From Deltaproteobacteria bacterium (GTDB lineage Bacteria; Desulfobacterota; Dissulfuribacteria; Dissulfuribacterales; QOAL01), in NCBI GenBank assembly GCA_015494395.1, contig WGBG01000032.1, forward strand, positions 1 through 34,443: a DNA stretch of 34,443 nucleotides, read 5' to 3'. The translations under genes and the position numbers were made by a program. Below, piece after piece: positions 1-8,356 of the stretch (its first letter is position 1; the number at the start of each line of letters is the position of its first letter). Below the pieces are notes generated by a model, which was not told the DNA's origin, did no database searches, and saw only the letters and a list, made by a program, of their open reading frames with translations.

Positions 1-162
1 ACAATTTCTTGTTTTTCTAAGGCTCGCTACGCCAAAATCGCGGAACTCGCTCGTGCCTCGCTCAGACAGACGCGATTTTCTGGCTGCGCTTCCCCAAGAA
101 AAACTACGAAATTCTTCAAAGTCACTCCAAAACAAGACCAATTATCACGCTAAATAGATACA
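1..162 (+). repeat. Hairpin repeat family 1, copy A
   Basis: This stretch is an imperfect palindrome followed by a conserved tail. The left arm (about 3-42) and right arm (about 71-113) are imperfect reverse complements, with a perfect 9-bp match, AAAATCGCG / CGCGATTTT, next to a loop of about 28 nt that carries CTCGCT twice. The tail from 121 begins GTCACTCCAAAACAAGACCA. The whole unit recurs in inverted orientation at 24116-24278 with few differences, and the tail alone recurs at 2711-2752. It ends just before the ribosome binding site of yedF, so it forms that gene's leader or promoter region. It is non-coding and dispersed, consistent with a MITE or REP-like element. No transposase is present. 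The left edge may lie outside the window. Confidence 0.85.
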
Positions 163-182
163 CCACAGGAGTGTTACAAAAT

Positions 183-776
183 ATGATTACCAAAGACTGT
201 ACCGGACTGGCATGTCCTCAGCCGGTTATGGAAACCCGAGACACAATCACCGCCAATCCCGGGGAAGCTGTAGAGATCATAGTAGATAATGAGGCAGCGC
301 GCCAGAATGTAACAAGGTTTCTGGAAAGCCAAGGATATGGCGTAACTGCAGAAACAGAATCTGAACGAAAAATAATTGTAAGGGGAGAGCCGGGGGCATG
401 TGTAATAGAGGCTGTAGAGGCATCCAAAGGCCCTGATGCACAGAAAATTGTGGTATTTATACCTGCCGCGTGCCTTGGAGAGGGTGAGCCGGAGCTTGGC
501 GCAAAATTAATGCTGAATTTCCTCAAGACCCTTCCTGAATTTGGCAAGGACCTGTGGCGAATCATACTTGTAAACAGCGGTGTAAAACTTGCCTCAAATG
601 ACAGTAACACGCTGCCTGTATTAAAGGCCCTGGAAAACTCAGGCGTATCAATTCTGGTTTGTGGTACCTGCCTTGAATACTACGGACTTATTGAAAAAAA
701 AGGGGTGGGACAGACCACTAACATGCTTGATATCGTAACCTCAATGCACCTTGCCACAAAGGTAGTCAGGGTCTGA
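183..776 (+). CDS. yedF: YedF-type sulfurtransferase-like selenium metabolism protein
   Basis: The protein has about 197 residues in two parts. The N-terminal 75 or so form a TusA/SirA-like domain with the characteristic Cys-Pro-x-Pro motif (C11-P-Q-P14). The C-terminal part is DsrE-like and carries a CGTC motif followed by the YGL...GVGQTTNM segment typical of YedF proteins. The family is found with selenium metabolism genes and is thought to handle sulfur or selenium in the cytoplasm; its exact reaction is not settled. I prefer ATG 183 over the in-frame GTG at 171 because the AGGAG at 167-171 overlaps that GTG and lies 11 nt before the ATG. The stop is 2 nt before the next gene, an APC permease, so the two are probably co-transcribed. 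No selD or selA is visible nearby. Confidence 0.87.
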   Translation: MITKDCTGLACPQPVMETRDTITANPGEAVEIIVDNEAARQNVTRFLESQGYGVTAETESERKIIVRGEPGACVIEAVEASKGPDAQKIVVFIPAACLGEGEPELGAKLMLNFLKTLPEFGKDLWRIILVNSGVKLASNDSNTLPVLKALENSGVSILVCGTCLEYYGLIEKKGVGQTTNMLDIVTSMHLATKVVRV

Positions 777-778
777 TT

Positions 779-2689
779 ATGGAACAGACTAATATTGCTG
801 TCTCCCTCCCAGACAACCTGCTCTTTCCAGGTACGGTAATGGCAGGAAACAGCAAAGAAACAAAAAAGCCCGCTTCAAAAAAGACTGCAACAGCCAAAAC
901 CAAAAAGGCAAGCCGGGCCAAAAAACCGCACAAAGTCACAAAACTCTCCGAGATACCGGCAACCGCAATCTGTGGAAATGACATTACCTCATCTGTCCTG
1001 TATGTCTCTGCCCTGTCCATAATTTCAGCAGGACAGTATGCATGGGTTGCCCTGATTATTGTAGCATTTGTGCTCTACCTGTTCAGGAAGATTTACGGGG
1101 AGGTTGTTGGAGCACTGCCCCTTAATGGTGGAGCATATAACGCCCTTCTGAACACTACCAGCAAATCAATAGCATCCCTTGCAGCCACCCTGACACTGCT
1201 ATCATACATGGCCACAGCGGTAATTTCAGCATCCGAGGCAATGCATTACCTCCATACCATGGTGCCCTCACTTCCTGTAATTACTGCAACTGTGGTGGTG
1301 CTATCCTGTTTTATGGCACTTACCATCATGGGTATAGGAGAATCTGCTGCCGTTGCAGTGGTAATCTTCTTCTTTCACCTGGCCTCCCTTGTTGTGCTTT
1401 CAGGAACTGTAATCTTTTATCTTTTTCACCACGGGCTTGACACATTTTTCCAGAACAACAGCGCCCCGGTAATGCACGGATCAGTGAAAATGGCAATATT
1501 CTGGGGCTTTTCCGCGGCAATGCTGGGGATATCAGGCTTTGAAAGCTCTGCCAACTTTGTGGAAGAACAGCAGCCAGGGGTCTTTCCCAAAACCCTTAGA
1601 AACATGTGGGTTGCAGTAAGTATATTCAACCCGCTCATGGCACTTCTCGCACTTGCTGTTGTCCCCATCCCTGAGGTAAGCCATCACGAGGCAGATCTTC
1701 TCTCATACATGGGCCAGCTTACCGGTGGGAAATGGGTCTCTGCCCTTGTCTCAATAGATGCAACCCTTGTACTTAGTGGTGCAGTTCTGACATCCTATGT
1801 AGGCGTTTCCGGGCTCATAGAGCGTATCACCCTGGACAGAATACTCCCCCAATTCCTGCTTAAAAAAAATGACAGGGGAAGTTCCTATCGAATTATCGTT
1901 ATGTTCTTCCTGATGTGCGTTTCAATCCTCTTTATAACTGAGGGAGAGGTGGAAAAACTGGCAGGTGTCTATACTATCTCGTTCCTGTCTGTTATGGCGC
2001 TGTTTGCAATGGGAAATATCCTGCTCAAAATCAAACGTGCAAGGCTGCCGCGCCCGGAAAGGGCTGGATGGGGGGCAGTTACCTTTGCACTTACAGCAGT
2101 GACCATTGCACTTGTGGGCAATATCATCAAGGAACCAAAACCCGGAGAGACCCCAAATTTTATAATTTTTCTTGAATACTTCATACCCGCACTGTTTATT
2201 ACCGGAATAATGCTTAACAGGGTCGCCCTGCTTGATGCAACCCTGCAATTCATTGAAATCCTCTACGTGCCAATAATGAAGATGGTGCAGCGAATTGACC
2301 AGAAGATCCTCTCAACCATTGACCAGATACAGTCCCAGGAGTTTGTATTTTTCACTAGAGGCGACAACATCGCCAATCTTAACAAGGTACTGCTTTATAT
2401 CAAAAACAACGAACACACCAGGCGCCTGAAGATTGTTCATGTCACTGACCCACACCAGGAAGACCCTGAGGTTCTCAAAAAACTTGAGAAAGACCTAGAA
2501 TTTCTGGACAGGGAATATCCTGAGATAGATATTGAATTTGTGAAGATCAAGGGAAGATTCGGGCCTGACCTTATCCAGAAACTCTCAAAGGAGTGGGGAA
2601 TACCTGTAAATTTCATGTTTATAGGCTCCCCTGGAGACCGATTCCCCTATAAAATAGAGGAGTTAGGTGGGGTGAGGCTTATAATTTAA
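779..2689 (+). CDS. APC-superfamily amino-acid permease with C-terminal cytoplasmic domain
   Basis: The 636-residue product is a polytopic membrane protein of the amino acid-polyamine-organocation type. A Lys/Ala/Thr-rich hydrophilic N-terminus (about residues 20-55) is followed by the TM1 region with a small-residue unwound segment (TAICGNDITSS) and a GALPLNGGAYN segment, which is typical of APC transporters. Roughly 12 hydrophobic segments run to about residue 490. The last 130 or so residues are soluble alpha/beta (EFVFFTRGDNIANLNKVLLY) and resemble a universal-stress or Rossmann-like regulatory domain. The substrate cannot be assigned. It starts 2 nt after yedF. An alternative ATG at 839 would remove 20 residues. 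It converges on the sensor kinase gene without an obvious terminator. Confidence 0.8.
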   Translation: MEQTNIAVSLPDNLLFPGTVMAGNSKETKKPASKKTATAKTKKASRAKKPHKVTKLSEIPATAICGNDITSSVLYVSALSIISAGQYAWVALIIVAFVLYLFRKIYGEVVGALPLNGGAYNALLNTTSKSIASLAATLTLLSYMATAVISASEAMHYLHTMVPSLPVITATVVVLSCFMALTIMGIGESAAVAVVIFFFHLASLVVLSGTVIFYLFHHGLDTFFQNNSAPVMHGSVKMAIFWGFSAAMLGISGFESSANFVEEQQPGVFPKTLRNMWVAVSIFNPLMALLALAVVPIPEVSHHEADLLSYMGQLTGGKWVSALVSIDATLVLSGAVLTSYVGVSGLIERITLDRILPQFLLKKNDRGSSYRIIVMFFLMCVSILFITEGEVEKLAGVYTISFLSVMALFAMGNILLKIKRARLPRPERAGWGAVTFALTAVTIALVGNIIKEPKPGETPNFIIFLEYFIPALFITGIMLNRVALLDATLQFIEILYVPIMKMVQRIDQKILSTIDQIQSQEFVFFTRGDNIANLNKVLLYIKNNEHTRRLKIVHVTDPHQEDPEVLKKLEKDLEFLDREYPEIDIEFVKIKGRFGPDLIQKLSKEWGIPVNFMFIGSPGDRFPYKIEELGGVRLII

Positions 2690-2710
2690 CCTGCTGAAAT
2701 TGTAAACTGT

Positions 2711-2752
2711 GTCACTCCAAAACAAGACCATTTACCACGCTGAACCAATACA
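2711..2752 (+). repeat. Hairpin repeat family 1, tail-only copy
   Basis: About 42 nt closely match the tail of copy A (121-162): the first 20 nt, GTCACTCCAAAACAAGACCA, are identical, and the rest (ACCACGCTGAA, AATACA) is similar. The palindromic part is absent. It sits in the 70-bp convergent gap between the APC permease and the sensor kinase, and may be a remnant of the larger element or a separate module. Confidence 0.75.
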
Positions 2753-2759
2753 ACCCGGA

Positions 2760-4703
2760 TTATGACAGCATGGTGGCAACAGCCTTTGACATCTCATCAA
2801 TTCCATAGGGCTTGTGAAGCACACCCATGAAACCATATTTTTCAAAATTCTTCATAACATCATCGGTAGTATAACCACTTGAAATTAAGGCCTTTACTCC
2901 AGGATCAATGCTTTTCAGCTCTTCAAATATCTCTTTTCCGCTTTTATCGCCACGAATCGTAAGATCAATTATTACGCCATGGAAAGGTTTGTCTGTTTTA
3001 AGCGCATCACCATATTTTTTCAGAGTTTCAGCACCGTTTGCCGCTGTTTCCACATCATATCCACAGGTTTCAAGCATCTCAGATGCCAACTGCCGTACCA
3101 TGGGGTCATCATCCATCACCAATATTCTGGGCCTGGTCTTTGTTTCACTGACCAGTTCTGCAACTTCATTACAGTCTTCGATGCCATCAACAGCAGGAAG
3201 ATAAAAGATAAAGCACGCCCCCATTTCAGGTTTGGACTCAACCTCAACAGTACCGCCGTGCTTGAAGATAATGGAATAAACTATTGATAAGCCCAATCCC
3301 TTACCCTTATTATTATCAAGGGGGCTGGTGGTAAAGTACGGATCAAAAATTCTGTGAATGTTTTCCTCGGTTATTCCCATACCATTATCTGCAATGGATA
3401 TTTTAAGGAACTTGCCAGGCCCAAGGGCAGGAACGGTTGAACCGTCATGGAGAAAGTTGATTCCAGTGATGGTAATAGTACCGCCCTCGGACATGGCATC
3501 AATGGCATTTAAGACGATATTCTGAATGACCTGTGTTATCTGGGCAGTATCAAATTCAGCATTCCAGAGATCATCATCAAAGCTGATGTTGTAATCAACA
3601 GGGCGGCCACTTAGAATAAACTGGACTGTATCCTCAAAAAACCGCTTGATATCAGATACCTTTTTGACTGGAACTCCGCCTTCTGAAAAGGTAAGGAGTT
3701 TATAGGTCAGGTCCTTTGCCTTGAGCGCTGCCTGTTCCGCACTTTTAAGGAAATTGCCCGCAGGCTCTTCATGGCCGGCATACATTGAGGCCATATTGAT
3801 ATTTCCTATAACCGATGTCAGGATGTTATTGAAATCATGGGCAATACCTGCAGCAAGAGTACTTATGGCCTCAAGTTTACTGATTCTTAACTGCTCCCTC
3901 TCTTGCCTTATGAAACTGGTAATGTCACGAAAATACCATATCCTTGCCAAATATCCGCCATTTTCATCTTTAAGCGGGGCAGAGTAACGGTCTATAAAAC
4001 GTCCATCTTTAAGCTCCAACACATCTCGGGCTGTTTCTGATTGTTGACTATAGAGATATTGAACCCTTTCCATAAAGTCTTCAGGGGATACAAGCTGGGG
4101 CCTGATAAATTGGAGCATTTTTGCATCATCCCTGAAAGCTGCCAACTTCTGGGGGATGGACCAGATCTCAAGAAATCTCTTGTTGTTAAAGAGTACCTTA
4201 CCATGACGGTCAACCGTGAGAATCCCATCCATGGTGACCTCGTTCTGGGATTTAAGGAGAGAGTTTGCAAAACGAAGCTCCTTTTCCGTGGCAAGGCGGC
4301 GCGTCAAATCAACTCCAATTCCAAGGGCAAAGGGCTTGTTATCTATCTGGATTCTCTTGCCCGAAATGGCAAACGGAACCTCAACTCCGCTTTTGGTAAG
4401 GATCCATGTCTCAATATAGGCTTCCCCTCTTTGTAGCACCTCCACGAGTTTGGCAGTAGTACTCTGCCTGTACTTTTCAGGGACAAACTCGATTGGATGT
4501 TTCCCCTGAACCTCTGAAAAAGGCCATCCACTAAATTCAAGCAGAGCATCACTGCATAGTTCTATTTCAAGTTTATTATTTGCAAGAACCACCAGGCCTG
4601 GCATATTTTTGATTATATCGGCATAAACTTCAATATTATGACCAAGGCTTTCAGGCTTGTTGCCAATGCTGTTTGATGGCATTTTTTCAGTAATGTTCTT
4701 CAT
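2760..4703 (-). CDS. Hybrid sensor histidine kinase (PAS-PAS-HisKA-HATPase-REC)
   Basis: The 647-residue protein has no clear transmembrane segment, so it is probably a cytoplasmic sensor. PAS-like domains occupy about residues 25-140 and 145-265. The HisKA domain carries the phospho-accepting His289 in AAGIAHDFNN. The HATPase domain shows an N box (NIVLNAIDAMSEGG, near 395-408), a G1 box (ADNGMGI, 438-444) and a G2 box (GKGLGLSIVYS, 467-477). The C-terminal receiver has the acidic cluster DDD 531-533, phospho-accepting Asp580 and Lys631. Such hybrids pass phosphate internally or to a separate regulator. No partner regulator is adjacent; the NtrC-type regulator at 15170 is a remote candidate only. 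The start is the ATG at 4703. The signal is unknown. Confidence 0.92.
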   Translation of the reverse strand: MKNITEKMPSNSIGNKPESLGHNIEVYADIIKNMPGLVVLANNKLEIELCSDALLEFSGWPFSEVQGKHPIEFVPEKYRQSTTAKLVEVLQRGEAYIETWILTKSGVEVPFAISGKRIQIDNKPFALGIGVDLTRRLATEKELRFANSLLKSQNEVTMDGILTVDRHGKVLFNNKRFLEIWSIPQKLAAFRDDAKMLQFIRPQLVSPEDFMERVQYLYSQQSETARDVLELKDGRFIDRYSAPLKDENGGYLARIWYFRDITSFIRQEREQLRISKLEAISTLAAGIAHDFNNILTSVIGNINMASMYAGHEEPAGNFLKSAEQAALKAKDLTYKLLTFSEGGVPVKKVSDIKRFFEDTVQFILSGRPVDYNISFDDDLWNAEFDTAQITQVIQNIVLNAIDAMSEGGTITITGINFLHDGSTVPALGPGKFLKISIADNGMGITEENIHRIFDPYFTTSPLDNNKGKGLGLSIVYSIIFKHGGTVEVESKPEMGACFIFYLPAVDGIEDCNEVAELVSETKTRPRILVMDDDPMVRQLASEMLETCGYDVETAANGAETLKKYGDALKTDKPFHGVIIDLTIRGDKSGKEIFEELKSIDPGVKALISSGYTTDDVMKNFEKYGFMGVLHKPYGIDEMSKAVATMLS

Positions 4704-5178
4704 GAATTATACTTTTGGAGGGGCAGATTATGTTACTCCAACATAACTACTTACCCCCCTCCAGGACGCATTCCTTTCACAACGGAAAGACAGTTTTTAC
4801 ACAACGTATCAACTCACATGGTGCTGCAGATGCAAGGCAGAGCGGGCACAGAGGCGTACTCCCTATCCTTTGAGCCCCCAAAACGCAGCAGATGCGGTAT
4901 CCTATGAGTAGATACTCTCCAACGACGATAATAATGTTGCAAAGAAATGATGAATGACCCGGTATACACCCTTTAACACGAAACCTCTTAGCAACATTTT
5001 TGACCAAAATTTTTTAATATAACAGATATAGCAATATTGTCAAAAAAGTAGTTATTACGGTTTGGTTTATTAACATAATAATGAATTAGTTTATGCATAT
5101 ATCATGCCAATATTTACAATACGTAAGTTCAAGTACAAAAAACTTGTTTTCCGGTAATTAAGGCGTTACAGAAACATT
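4704..5178. other. Divergent intergenic region (475 bp) between sensor kinase and CDF exporter
   Basis: The region separates two divergent genes, so it should hold promoters for both. The right half (about 5005-5160) is very AT-rich, while the left half is closer to genome average. A small inverted repeat GTATC/GATAC lies near 4899-4918. A Cys-rich 76-codon open frame on the minus strand (4777-5007) lacks a convincing ribosome binding site and recognisable domain; I treat it as non-coding, possibly part of a dispersed repeat. No clear -35/-10 pair, riboswitch or RNA gene was found. Confidence 0.45.
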
Positions 5179-6387
5179 ATGCCAGCCACCAGACCTGAAA
5201 AGGAAATCCGTAGTGCACGAAAGCGTGCAACGGTCTCTGTCTTGTTGAACCTCCTGCTTGCTACAGGCAAGGGAGTTGCGGGTTATATTGCAGGCAGCTC
5301 CGCCCTCATGAGTGATGCGCTTCATTCAGCCTCTGATGTGGCTGCATCAGGGGCAGCTTGGATAGGATTATGGGCAGCATCCAGAAGGCATCCATCATTC
5401 CCCTACGGTCTTTACAAGGCGGAAACGGTTGCAACCCTTGCAAGCTCAATTGCCATCATCCTTGCAGGATATGAGATTGCAAGGCAGGCACTGTTTGGCT
5501 GCCCTACCATGCCTGACACAAAGATAGCAATACCTGTCGCACTTGTTTCCCTGATCATCTCGGCATTGTTCGGATTTTATCAGATAAAACAGGGCAAAAA
5601 ATTAAACTCTCCTGCACTTATTGCTGACGGAAAGGATTATCTTACAGACAGCCTGTCCACAGCCGTGGTTCTTGCTGCCCTTTTCGGTAATATGTTTGGC
5701 ATAATGCTGGACAAGTGGGCCGCAGCAATAGTTTCACTCTTTGTGTTCCGGGCTGGTGCCATGCTCCTGGTAAATGCCCTTAAGGACCTTCTTGACGCAT
5801 CAATAGACAGGGAGACAGAACGGGAAATAATAAGGCTTGTTGAAGCACACCCTGCGGTAAGCAGGGTAAAGCAGTGTATGAGCCGAACTGCCGGCGGCAG
5901 ATTCATTATTGACATGGACATACTCCTCAAAACCCCGTCCCACAAGGTGGCAGACCGGGTTGCAGACAACCTTGAAGAGGAGATTGTCCGGAATTTTCCC
6001 CGTGTTGTCATGGCGCGTCTAAGGCCACATTTCAAACAGAAAGAGATAACTGTAAGGGTCACGCCTTTAGAGACGCCTGAGGGTCCTGTTGCAAAACACA
6101 TGGCAAGAGCACCCTGGTTCCTGGTTGAGACCCTGGACCCTTCAAGTAAACAGGTTACAGGCTCAAGGGTGATAAAGAATCCACACCTGGAAGCCCAGCG
6201 AAAACGGGGATTTCTGGTTGGGAAATGGCTTATACAGAACATTGATCCGGATGAAATAGTGCTTTCAGAAAGACATGGAGGCACTGCAGAGGAACTGCTC
6301 AAGGAGGCTGGAGTAAGGATAATCATGACGGATCAGGCAGACAAAGGGAATAACAGTATAAAGGACAAGGGGCAGGAAGAATCTTGA
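5179..6387 (+). CDS. CDF-family metal cation exporter fused to a NifX/NifB-like C-terminal domain
   Basis: The 402-residue protein begins with a cation diffusion facilitator membrane domain (about residues 10-210). TM2 carries the metal-site pattern H49-x3-D53, with D46 also near. In TM5 the usual His-x3-Asp reads D153-x3-D157. CDF proteins export divalent metals by proton antiport, and the Asp in place of His hints at a preference other than the classic zinc site, but the metal cannot be fixed from this. A CDF cytoplasmic domain follows (about 210-290). Residues 295-395 then resemble the dinitrogenase iron-molybdenum cofactor (NifX/NifB C-terminal) domain, with a SERHGGTAEELLKEAGV segment. 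The ATG at 5179 has only a weak ribosome site. The stop overlaps the next gene (TTGA), implying coupling to the ClC transporter. Confidence 0.88.
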   Translation: MPATRPEKEIRSARKRATVSVLLNLLLATGKGVAGYIAGSSALMSDALHSASDVAASGAAWIGLWAASRRHPSFPYGLYKAETVATLASSIAIILAGYEIARQALFGCPTMPDTKIAIPVALVSLIISALFGFYQIKQGKKLNSPALIADGKDYLTDSLSTAVVLAALFGNMFGIMLDKWAAAIVSLFVFRAGAMLLVNALKDLLDASIDRETEREIIRLVEAHPAVSRVKQCMSRTAGGRFIIDMDILLKTPSHKVADRVADNLEEEIVRNFPRVVMARLRPHFKQKEITVRVTPLETPEGPVAKHMARAPWFLVETLDPSSKQVTGSRVIKNPHLEAQRKRGFLVGKWLIQNIDPDEIVLSERHGGTAEELLKEAGVRIIMTDQADKGNNSIKDKGQEES

Positions 6388-8141
6388 GAGCCAAGGTACG
6401 GCAGCAGGAACATTACATCAGGGATACGCTTTTTCCCATTGTGGTTGCCCTGGTAATTGGTATCCTTGCCGGTGTGGGCGCTGTGGTGTTCAGGTTTCTC
6501 ATTGAGGCTGGCCAGGACCTTATTTGGAAGGCAGGAGACACCTTTACCCGGCAGGTGCACTCAACCCCTCTTCCCTGGAAGTTTCTTATTCCGGTCATTG
6601 CGGGCCTTGCCGCAGGGCCTGTTATTACCTACATTGCCCCGGAGCTTAAGGGGCCGGGAGTGCCTGAGGTGATGCGGGCACTGGCACTTCGTGCTGGCAG
6701 AATCAGGCACAGGGTCACTGCCTTAAAGACATTTGTTACAGCAATGCTGCTCTCTGCAGGTGCATCTGTGGGACGGGAAGGCCCCATTGTCCAGATCGGG
6801 GCGTCAATAGGCTCATCCATTACCCAGCTCCTTAACCTGGATCACAGGTACAGGCGCCTTGCAGTATCATGCGGGGCAGCGGCTGGAATCGCCGCAACAT
6901 TCCAGGCACCCATGGCAGGGACCCTTTTTGCCGTTGAGATCCTGCTGTTTGACCTGGAGGTAGCGTCTCTCTCAAACATTGTAATTGCTGCAATTACAGG
7001 GACAGTTACATCAAAACTCCTTGTAGGCAACTTTCACGTATTCAATGTGGAGTGTTTCAGGTTAATCCATCCGGCTGAACTGATTCTATACTTTCTGCTT
7101 GGTATATTTGCCGGTTTCATAAGCCTTGCCATGATTCACATGGTGTCAGGCATTCCTCAAATCCTTAAAAAAATCCGGATTCCGGCTGTTGTCCACCCTG
7201 CATTTGGAGGCATTGCTGCAGGGCTTGCTGCCATATTCATTCCCCAGGTAACAGGTGTGGGCTATGACAGTGTTCATGCTGCATTATCTGGAAATATTGC
7301 GCTAAAGTCAGCACTTGTACTGCTTGCAGCCAAAATTATCGTAACCTCCTGCTGTCTTGGATCAGGAATGAGTGGTGGAATCTTTGCCCCGTCTCTTTTT
7401 GCAGGGGCGATGCTTGGCTGTGCAGCCGGGCATATTGCAGAGATATTCTGGCCTGTACAGGCATGTGCACCTGCAAACTACGCACTGATCGGAATGGGGG
7501 CCCTTGTAAGTGGCACAACACTTGCGCCAATTACTGCCATCATGACCATATTTGAATTCACCTACACCTATCAGGTAATTCTCCCCTTAATGGCTGCATG
7601 CATCCCTGCACTGCTTGTTGTAAAGCTCTTCCACGGACATTCCATCTATGAGACCAAGCTTCTCAAGGAAGGAATTACACTTTACAGGGGACATGGGGTA
7701 AACAGGTTAAGGGAGTTTCTGGTAAAGCAGCTTATGACCACAAATTTTGAAACAGTCCACATTGATACCCCTGCAACAGAGGTGGCTGCAATTATGAAAA
7801 AGAGCCACTACCCCCATTTTGTAGTGGCGGATAACAGGGGTAACCTTGCAGGAATGCTCACCCTCCGGGACATGGTGGGGCTTATAACAGGAGATCAGGA
7901 AGGCAGCCAGGCTGAAACCCATGTTGGGAGCGAAATCAGAAAGCTCAAGGCATCAGACATTATGACACCTGAGCCTGTGACCGTAAGGGAGAGTGACAGC
8001 CTTGAAACAGCCTTTCACCTCTTTGCCAGGCATCACATCTCTTCAATGCCGGTGGTTGATGATAACAACAACAGAAAGGTAAAGGGGCTTATAAAAAAGG
8101 CAGAGCTTCTAAATGCCTATGATGAGCATATCCTGGATTGA
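6384..8141 (+). CDS. ClC-family chloride channel/transporter with two C-terminal CBS domains
   Basis: The 585-residue protein has the ClC signatures: GPGVP (residues 90-94), GREGP with gating Glu132, and GGIFAP (331-336). At the position of the internal proton glutamate of E. coli ClC-ec1, the Glu pair in FIIEE reads FAVEI, so the second Glu is Ile186. This raises the possibility of channel-like or altered proton coupling; the alignment was done by eye. CBS domains at about 446-500 and 528-580 probably bind an adenine nucleotide and regulate transport. The start is TTG at 6384, overlapping the CDF stop in TTGA with AGGAAG just upstream; no ATG is available near the N-terminus. The TGA stop lies in the left end of the repeat at 8137. 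Confidence 0.9.
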   Translation: MRAKVRQQEHYIRDTLFPIVVALVIGILAGVGAVVFRFLIEAGQDLIWKAGDTFTRQVHSTPLPWKFLIPVIAGLAAGPVITYIAPELKGPGVPEVMRALALRAGRIRHRVTALKTFVTAMLLSAGASVGREGPIVQIGASIGSSITQLLNLDHRYRRLAVSCGAAAGIAATFQAPMAGTLFAVEILLFDLEVASLSNIVIAAITGTVTSKLLVGNFHVFNVECFRLIHPAELILYFLLGIFAGFISLAMIHMVSGIPQILKKIRIPAVVHPAFGGIAAGLAAIFIPQVTGVGYDSVHAALSGNIALKSALVLLAAKIIVTSCCLGSGMSGGIFAPSLFAGAMLGCAAGHIAEIFWPVQACAPANYALIGMGALVSGTTLAPITAIMTIFEFTYTYQVILPLMAACIPALLVVKLFHGHSIYETKLLKEGITLYRGHGVNRLREFLVKQLMTTNFETVHIDTPATEVAAIMKKSHYPHFVVADNRGNLAGMLTLRDMVGLITGDQEGSQAETHVGSEIRKLKASDIMTPEPVTVRESDSLETAFHLFARHHISSMPVVDDNNNRKVKGLIKKAELLNAYDEHILD

Positions 8142-8334
8142 GCGTTCCAAAATCTGAAAAATTGTTTTTTCAACGAAATTAAAGGGAGTTATGTCGATTA
8201 TAGCTTTCCAGTTTTGAAACCCTTAGGGATTGCCGTATTTACTGCATCTCCTTTGTCAGATGAATCTCCATATAGCCTACTATTATGGGAATTCCTCTTT
8301 CGCGGATATGCAGCAAATCAGGCAATCGCTCAAT
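8137..8334 (+). repeat. MITE-like repeat family 2, copy 1
   Basis: The 198-bp unit is bounded by ATTGAGCG (8137-8144) and its inverse CGCTCAAT (8327-8334). It matches 25955-26153 at roughly 90 percent over its whole length, in direct orientation. An imperfect internal inverted repeat (about 8143-8159 against 8203-8220) encloses an A-rich loop with GGAGTTATG. Compared with copy 2 it lacks one A within the right arm, which closes the small reading frame after MSIIAFQF, so the element is not coding. It supplies the TGA stop of the ClC gene and fills the convergent gap to the nucleotidyltransferase, where its hairpin could act as a terminator for either strand. Confidence 0.9.
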
Positions 8335-8356
8335 AAGGGCAGGTGTCTTGTAAGAT

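Noticed and set aside
5637-6326. 229-codon minus-strand open frame opposite the CDF gene
   Set aside because: It is antisense to a well-supported gene, of odd Ser/Arg-rich composition and without a recognisable domain; it is a shadow of the plus-strand codons.
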